DNA of 29,765 nucleotides from positions 1-29,765 of the IMG/VR virus record IMGVR_UViG_3300034096_000402, one strand, 5' to 3'. Below the pieces are notes generated by a model. The model was not told the DNA's origin. It ran no database searches and saw only the letters and a list, made by a program, of their open reading frames with translations. Position numbers and translations under genes: made by a program. Each line of letters starts with the position of its first letter. Position 1 is the stretch's first letter. This DNA comes from a virus. Shown here one piece after another: positions 29,081 through 29,765 of this stretch.

Positions 29081-29589
29081 AATATTCGTAATTGTTTCTC
29101 TATTATTTTTGAAGCCTTATTTAAATTATCTATTGCAAATAGTGGCTGAAAATTAGTATAATGATTTAAATCTAAAACATCTTTTTCTGTTATAGCTGTA
29201 GATAAAGGTTTTATATGATCTAAATGAATGTTATTCCAATTCATTCCATTTATAAATTGAGATTCAATAAAATTCTTAAAAAAATCATAATCACATCCTA
29301 AAATATTATATGTAGAACTTCTTTTAGTAAATCCTTTCTTTTTAATGGATGCATTTATATTTTTTCTTATTTTGCATTTTAAACAATATAAATAATCCGT
29401 TTTTCTTCTATTATTTCTATATATTTTTCTTTTTTCTTTAGCCTTTTCATATTGCATTTTCATTTTTTCTTTATTATTATCTCTATATATTTTTCTCTTT
29501 ATATATATTTCTTCTTTATTTTCTTCTCTGTATTTTTTATATTTTTCTTTATTTTTTTGATAATAATTTCTAAAATATTCTTTGTCCAT
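29077..29589 (-). CDS. HNH endonuclease
   Basis: The N-terminal ~60 residues are extremely lysine-, tyrosine- and asparagine-rich with repeated KEKYKKYREENKEE-like units, probably a DNA-contacting arm. A YCLKC pair follows at residues 68-72. The HNH core is at 121-160: IHLDHIKPLS (D124, H125), TNFQPL (N146) and NLNKASK (N157, K158). ATG 29589 is chosen; the TTG at 29604 lies inside the leader hairpin. Unlike many cos phages, this gene is not next to the terminase, so a packaging role is uncertain; homing or host DNA degradation are alternatives. Confidence 0.83.
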   Translation of the reverse strand: MDKEYFRNYYQKNKEKYKKYREENKEEIYIKRKIYRDNNKEKMKMQYEKAKEKRKIYRNNRRKTDYLYCLKCKIRKNINASIKKKGFTKRSSTYNILGCDYDFFKNFIESQFINGMNWNNIHLDHIKPLSTAITEKDVLDLNHYTNFQPLFAIDNLNKASKIIEKQLRIL

Positions 29590-29595
29590 AAAAGT

Positions 29596-29674
29596 AAAAA
29601 CCAACGCTTCAAAAGGTGGTCGTCTTTATCAGCGTTGGAATTTTATTATATTATAAATTAGGCGACCACTCCTA
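29596..29674 (-). promoter_or_regulatory. Leader A: kissing-hairpin/terminator 5' leader of the nuclease operon
   Basis: Read on the minus strand. Hairpin 1 is UAGG (29674-29671) with CCUA (29662-29659) and loop AGUGGUCG. Hairpin 2 is CCAACGCU (29638-29631) with AGCGUUGG (29608-29601), followed by five U (29600-29596). Its loop contains CGACCAC (29622-29616), perfectly complementary to GUGGUCG of loop 1 (29669-29663). The start codon is six bases after the U-run. Confidence 0.72.
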
Positions 29675-29765
29675 TATTACAAATATACAAAAATAAACAT
29701 TATGTCGTTTGCTTTTGCTCTGCCTTTTTGATTCCGAAATCTCGTTTAAATGTTTCATTGTTATA
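29639..29765. repeat. Terminal direct repeat (right copy)
   Basis: Exact second copy of bases 1-127. It contains the promoter and hairpin 1 of leader A and the 3' end of the SNF2-like helicase gene, showing that the sequence closes into a circle. Confidence 0.9.
29680..29687 (-). promoter_or_regulatory. Promoter of the HNH/VRR-NUC operon (right copy)
   Basis: The same TATATTTG box as at 42-49, here shown contiguous with leader A. It ends six bases before hairpin 1. Confidence 0.65.

Noticed and set aside
29590-29604. TTG start at 29604 for the HNH gene
   Set aside because: It lies in the stem of leader A hairpin 2; ATG 29589 directly after the U-run is the sensible start.

Overview
This window is an almost complete, circularly closed genome of a small tailed (siphovirus-type) phage of a Bacteroidetes host, most likely a flavobacterium. 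The last 127 bases (29639-29765) repeat bases 1-127 exactly, so the unique circle is 29,638 bp. The host group is inferred from three things: very high A+T, start codons with no Shine-Dalgarno sequence and AT-rich leaders, and recurrent promoters matching the Bacteroidetes consensus TAnnTTTG, two of them with a TTTG box 19 bp upstream. I see no integrase, recombinase, CI-like repressor, tRNA or DNA polymerase, so the phage is probably lytic and uses the host replisome.

Layout. (1) Minus-strand early genes, 7628 down to 62 and, across the circular join, 29589 down to 27447. The first block (7628-6033) holds many tiny, overlapping unknown genes, two of them membrane peptides. The second (5898-4373) ends in a probable single-strand DNA-binding protein. 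The third (3944-62) encodes a primase-helicase and an SNF2-like helicase. Further blocks carry HNH and VRR-NUC nucleases and two small helix-turn-helix proteins. A 428-base gene-free stretch (3945-4372) contains inverted and direct copies of AGTACACA and long A/T runs, a good candidate replication origin. (2) Plus-strand late genes, 7726-18704: terminase small and large subunits, prohead protease, major capsid protein, connector, head closure, neck and tail terminator proteins, tail tube, tail assembly chaperones with a -1 frameshift site, tape measure and tail hub. (3) An inverted minus-strand pair, 18694-20800: portal and Mu F/SPP1 gp7-like minor head protein. (4) Plus-strand 20900-27364: a second tail-tube paralogue, two fibre-like proteins sharing an N-terminal domain, holin candidate, GH24 endolysin, metallophosphoesterase, small genes and a probable unimolecular spanin.

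The most notable unexplained signal is RNA structure. Four of the five minus-strand early operons begin with the same leader architecture: a TATATTTG promoter, a small hairpin starting about 5-6 nt later, an AU-rich spacer, then a second hairpin followed by a U-run just before the start codon. In each case the first hairpin loop is perfectly complementary (6-7 nt) to the loop of the second, terminator-like hairpin. The stems and loop pairs differ between copies but stay complementary, so the architecture covaries. I read this as a phage-wide kissing-loop attenuator or antiterminator. Separately, the SSB-like gene is preceded by a geometrically ideal H-type pseudoknot followed by an unstructured AU-rich stretch, resembling the autoregulatory leader of T4 gene 32.
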